NCBI GenBank assembly: GCA_047605205.1
Contig: JASGGE010000037.1
Span: 1 to 27,799, forward strand
Reading direction: 5' to 3'
Origin: Siphonobacter sp047605205
GTDB taxonomy: Bacteria; Bacteroidota; Bacteroidia; Cytophagales; Spirosomataceae
DNA length: 27,799 nucleotides
Shown: one piece after another, positions 25,264 through 27,799 of the stretch
Numbering within the stretch: the first letter of the stretch is position 1
Layout of the letters: each line of letters opens with the position of its first letter
Notes under the pieces: model-generated
The model's database searches: none
The model's input: the letters and a program-made list of their open reading frames with translations, nothing else
What the model was told of the DNA's origin: nothing
Translations under genes and position numbers: made by a program

Positions 25264-25875
25264 ATGAAAAAGACACTCATTTTTTGTTCATTATTGATTA
25301 CCGTATTTACTCTTACCCGGTGTGGAGTTAACAAGCAAATTGCCGAAGCAAAGACGCTTGGTGAGTGTAAGTACAACATTGTTTCAGCAGACAGTATCTA
25401 TTTAGCTGGTATTGATATTCGCCAGTTTAGAACATTTGAAGCTCTTAATCCTTTACGTTATCCTCAGCTAAGTGCTGGATTATTACAACGGAATGTTCCA
25501 CTGGATGCTCACATTAACCTCGATATTGCCAACCCAACGAGCCGTATGGCAGCTATTAATCAGCTTGAATACCGAATTCTTCTGACCAATAAAGAACTGG
25601 CAAATGGCTTCATTAATCAGCGAATTGTGGTTGAGCCAGGAGCTCATACGCGTGTACCTGTGAAGCTTTCTACGAATGCATTTCAGCTACTTTCAGATGC
25701 CGCAACGCGTGATGCTTTTATTCAGTTAGTGCAGAATTTGGCCGGGAATAATTCAGTGAAACCATCTAAACTGACTATCAAAATAAAGCCTACCTTAGCG
25801 ATTGGGAATAAGCAAGTGAACTATCCGGGATATATTACCATTGACCAGGAAGTGACCAATAAGATACTCCGCTAA
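25264..25875 (+). CDS. LEA14/WHy-like lipoprotein
   Basis: This is a probable envelope lipoprotein of 203 residues with a late-embryogenesis-abundant type 2 (LEA14/WHy)-like beta-sandwich. The signal segment (MKKTLIFCSLLITVFTLTRC) ends at Cys20, with Arg at -1, an unusual lipobox residue. After it come CKYNIVSADSIYLAGIDIRQ, then INLDIANPTSRMAAINQLEY and RIVVEPGAHTRVPVKLS, the N-P-x-x hinge and strand pattern of the family. The role is unknown; such proteins are common in Bacteroidota. The gene is followed at once by a terminator, so it forms a short transcript, perhaps with the leader frame at 25168. Confidence 0.72.
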   Translation: MKKTLIFCSLLITVFTLTRCGVNKQIAEAKTLGECKYNIVSADSIYLAGIDIRQFRTFEALNPLRYPQLSAGLLQRNVPLDAHINLDIANPTSRMAAINQLEYRILLTNKELANGFINQRIVVEPGAHTRVPVKLSTNAFQLLSDAATRDAFIQLVQNLAGNNSVKPSKLTIKIKPTLAIGNKQVNYPGYITIDQEVTNKILR

Positions 25876-25895
25876 GCATGTTATTAGCATTAAAT

Positions 25896-25925
25896 GGGCT
25901 GGTCTCGCTTAGGCCAGCCTTTTTT
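25896..25925 (+). terminator. Rho-independent terminator after the LEA14-like gene
   Basis: GGCTGG (25897-25902) pairs with CCAGCC (25914-25919) around an 11-nt loop, with an outer G-T pair, then six T (25920-25925). It lies 21 nt after the stop and only 5 nt before the next ATG at 25931. Confidence 0.82.
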
Positions 25926-25930
25926 AGTTT

Positions 25931-26737
25931 ATGAATGTCTGGGATTTTTTAAATCAACATACGCCAGGGCAATGGAAATACGGTAAGGCTTACGAAAATG
26001 ACGTACTGAAGCTTGCGGTACAATACGTGTTTATAGGCGAATCTACGGACGAGCTAGGCGAGATATATGAAAAAAAAGGCTGGCGGTTTGTGCGAATTTG
26101 GGAGGATATCTGGCAGCAAAAACCTGAAATTGTGCAGTCTAGATTGCTAGCATTAGTAGGGCTTTCCGAACGAATTCCGGCCCGTTTGACCCTCGTTAAA
26201 GGTATTGATCAAACCTTCCTGAATACCTTTTTGAATGAAAACCATCTGCAAATTACCGCCAGATGTAAGTATAGATATGGCTTATTTTTGAAGCCGATGG
26301 CTCAAAATGCTGCTTATGGGGAAAATCTTCTGATCCAGAAATTAGATAACTGCGTAGCTGTGGCGGGCTTTGGGCCCTTAAGATTAATGCCCCTTAGAGG
26401 TGAACAGTACTATTCAGGAGAGTTGATTCGGTTTGCAAATGTAAGAGGGTATACAGTGGTGGGAGGTTTGGATAAGCTCATTCAGGCATTCGTTCGGGAG
26501 CATCATCCCGATGACCTGATGACCTATGCTGACCGGGACTGGTCAGCGGGTCATAGTTATGAGCGACTAGGTTTTGAACGAGTAGGATACGCGTCCCCGC
26601 AAGTATTTTGGTTGAATCCGGAAACAGGGCAACGACAGTTAGAGAAGCAAGATGGTTGGGCTCTGGTACAAAATCGTGGGAGTTATAAGTACATTAAACG
26701 ATTCAGAAAAGTAGGTTTTGGTGAGCTTTATGAGTAG
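25931..26737 (+). CDS. Homing-endonuclease-like (Hef/Vsr-type) orphan protein
   Basis: This 268-residue protein resembles the C-terminal half of Hef-like/Vsr-fold homing endonucleases from phages. Matching blocks are GWRFVRIWEDIWQQKPEIVQ (51-70, the EDxW..K.EIV.SR helix), FLNENHLQ (100-107), ELIRFANVRGYTVVGGLDKL (164-183) and MTYADRDWSAGHSYERLGFE (197-216). In the nuclease half the usual D...E-x-N-G strand appears replaced by LKLAVQYVFIGES (27-39), with no obvious metal-binding acids. There is no HNH or GIY-YIG motif, and no intron or phage gene beside it. It may be a domesticated, non-cutting derivative. The ATG lies 5 nt after a terminator, leaving no clear promoter. The assignment is from remembered motif patterns; a remote-homology search would decide. 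Confidence 0.6.
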   Translation: MNVWDFLNQHTPGQWKYGKAYENDVLKLAVQYVFIGESTDELGEIYEKKGWRFVRIWEDIWQQKPEIVQSRLLALVGLSERIPARLTLVKGIDQTFLNTFLNENHLQITARCKYRYGLFLKPMAQNAAYGENLLIQKLDNCVAVAGFGPLRLMPLRGEQYYSGELIRFANVRGYTVVGGLDKLIQAFVREHHPDDLMTYADRDWSAGHSYERLGFERVGYASPQVFWLNPETGQRQLEKQDGWALVQNRGSYKYIKRFRKVGFGELYE

Positions 26738-26861
26738 CGTATTCCCGGCTAATTCCCCAAATAAAAATTCTAGCGAATTCTCAGAGCTTATGTTTTTGAA
26801 TAATTTATTGATAAATCATTGATTATCAGTATTATATTGACATGAGTTGCAATAATAAAAT

Positions 26862-27797
26862 ATGGATGCTTTTTCTGAAACAGAAAGAAATTTTAATGCT
26901 ATTGTAGTGCTTGGGCCCACTGCTTCGGGGAAAACGAGTCTGGCAGTGTCATTGGCAACGGAATTAGGTGGAGAAATTATCAGTGTGGATTCCCGACAAA
27001 TTTATAAGGGTATGGATATCGGAACAGGCAAAGATTTGGAAGAATACGGAGAAGTACCGCATCACCTGATTGACATTCGTGAAGCCGGTGAGCAGTATAA
27101 TGTTCATCAATATCAGCTGGATTTCCAACGCGTGTTTGAAGAACTGGAGGCCAGGCATTCGCTGCCTATTTTATGTGGAGGAACGGGCTTGTACCTCGAG
27201 GCTGTATTAAAAAAACATCAATATACCGGCATCCCTGTTAATGAAAACCTGCGTAATGAACTGGCAATGTTAACAGACGAGCAGCTTCAGAAACGGTTTC
27301 ATGAAAGCACTTCTTCGTACCATTCACTAGCAGATCTGTCTACTCGAAAACGAACCATTCGTGCCCTGGAAATGGCTGAATACTTAAGAAATAATGTTTT
27401 GCAGACAGTACCCGCGGCACAAGTGAATCCGCTGGTATTGGGTATTAATCCATCGGTAGAAGTGCGGCGTAAACGCATCTCAACCCGTTTACGGAAACGT
27501 TTACAGGAAGGATTTATAGAAGAAGTGCAGCGATTACTTACAAGAGGAATTCCCGCAGATAAACTTATCTATTATGGGTTGGAGTATAAATTCATTACTG
27601 AGTATTTGCAGGGACATTGGGATTTGCCAACGATGATAGCCCGCCTGGAAGTAGCGATTCATCAGTTTGCCAAACGTCAGATGACTTTTTTTCGCAAACT
27701 GGAGCGAGATGGTGTACCTATTCATTGGCTCGAAGGTGAACCAGATGAAATAAAAAAGCAGGCCTTTGAATTGGCAAAGCAAGCTTTAAAACGTTAA
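26862..27797 (+). CDS. miaA: tRNA dimethylallyltransferase
   Basis: The enzyme transfers a dimethylallyl group to N6 of A37 in tRNAs that read UNN codons, in the cytoplasm. The 311 residues are normal for the family. The P-loop is LGPTASGKTS (17-26), followed by DSRQIYKGMDIGTGK, VPHHLIDI, CGGTGLYLEAVLKK and the RTIRALEM helix. The C-terminal KLIYYGLEYKFI (usually GYKE in E. coli) and QFAKRQMTFFRK are also present. The gene is complete; its stop lies 2 nt before the window end. A 124-nt gap separates it from the homing-endonuclease-like gene; that gap contains TGATAA/TTATCA inverted arms at 26809-26828. Confidence 0.96.
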   Translation: MDAFSETERNFNAIVVLGPTASGKTSLAVSLATELGGEIISVDSRQIYKGMDIGTGKDLEEYGEVPHHLIDIREAGEQYNVHQYQLDFQRVFEELEARHSLPILCGGTGLYLEAVLKKHQYTGIPVNENLRNELAMLTDEQLQKRFHESTSSYHSLADLSTRKRTIRALEMAEYLRNNVLQTVPAAQVNPLVLGINPSVEVRRKRISTRLRKRLQEGFIEEVQRLLTRGIPADKLIYYGLEYKFITEYLQGHWDLPTMIARLEVAIHQFAKRQMTFFRKLERDGVPIHWLEGEPDEIKKQAFELAKQALKR

Positions 27798-27799
27798 AA

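Noticed and set aside
1..27799. tRNA, rRNA, CRISPR array, insertion sequence or prophage
   Set aside because: I saw no T-loop/cloverleaf pattern, no direct repeat-spacer series, no transposase or integrase motif, and no att-like duplications.

Overview
The window looks like chromosomal DNA from a member of the Bacteroidota, most likely an environmental Cytophagales (Spirosoma/Siphonobacter-like; this placement is inference). Supporting signs are promoters of the Bacteroidota type (TTTG, 19-20 bp, TAnnTTTG), almost no strong Shine-Dalgarno sequences, many secreted proteins ending their signal peptide in A-Q, a mitochondrial-type aconitase, a SatD-family protein with a C-terminal HTH, and a topoisomerase I with GPY repeats. 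I see no rRNA, tRNA, insertion sequence, prophage or CRISPR array.

Layout. (1) 1-4453, plus strand: the end of a tripartite RND efflux operon (TolC tail, HlyD-like adaptor, AcrB-like pump), closed by a strong terminator. (2) 4739-11860: a maltodextrin/starch locus. A periplasmic neopullulanase-like GH13 and beta-phosphoglucomutase read leftward. A second secreted GH13, a GPH/SLC45-type sugar permease and a DUF1460 amidase-like protein read rightward. (3) 12070-14155, plus strand: a TetR regulator with a palindromic operator, a 160-residue unknown, and a secreted PHB-depolymerase-like esterase. (4) 14372-20057, minus strand: a subtilase with a large insertion, a sirtuin overlapped by a nucleophile-less alpha/beta-hydrolase, and topoisomerase I. 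(5) 20333-22600: aconitase. (6) 22846-24998, minus strand: DinB-like and YdeI/OmdA-like proteins behind a 59-residue lipoprotein, a doubtful 52-residue ORF, and a SatD-family protein. (7) 25168-27797, plus strand: a possible leader peptide, a LEA14-like lipoprotein, a homing-endonuclease-like orphan and miaA.

How the genes work together. The efflux genes form one export machine. The two GH13 enzymes would cut maltodextrins outside the cytoplasm, the permease would import the products, and PgmB would convert beta-glucose-1-phosphate to glucose-6-phosphate. The phosphorylase that would make beta-glucose-1-phosphate is not in the window. The rest is largely housekeeping (topA, acn, miaA) interleaved with small accessory genes.

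I found no obvious new multi-gene defence or mobile system. The items most worth a second look are the homing-endonuclease-like orphan before miaA, the catalytically dead hydrolase overlapping the sirtuin and apparently leaderless, the 13-bp perfect inverted repeat before satD, and the unannotated small lipoprotein with its own promoter.
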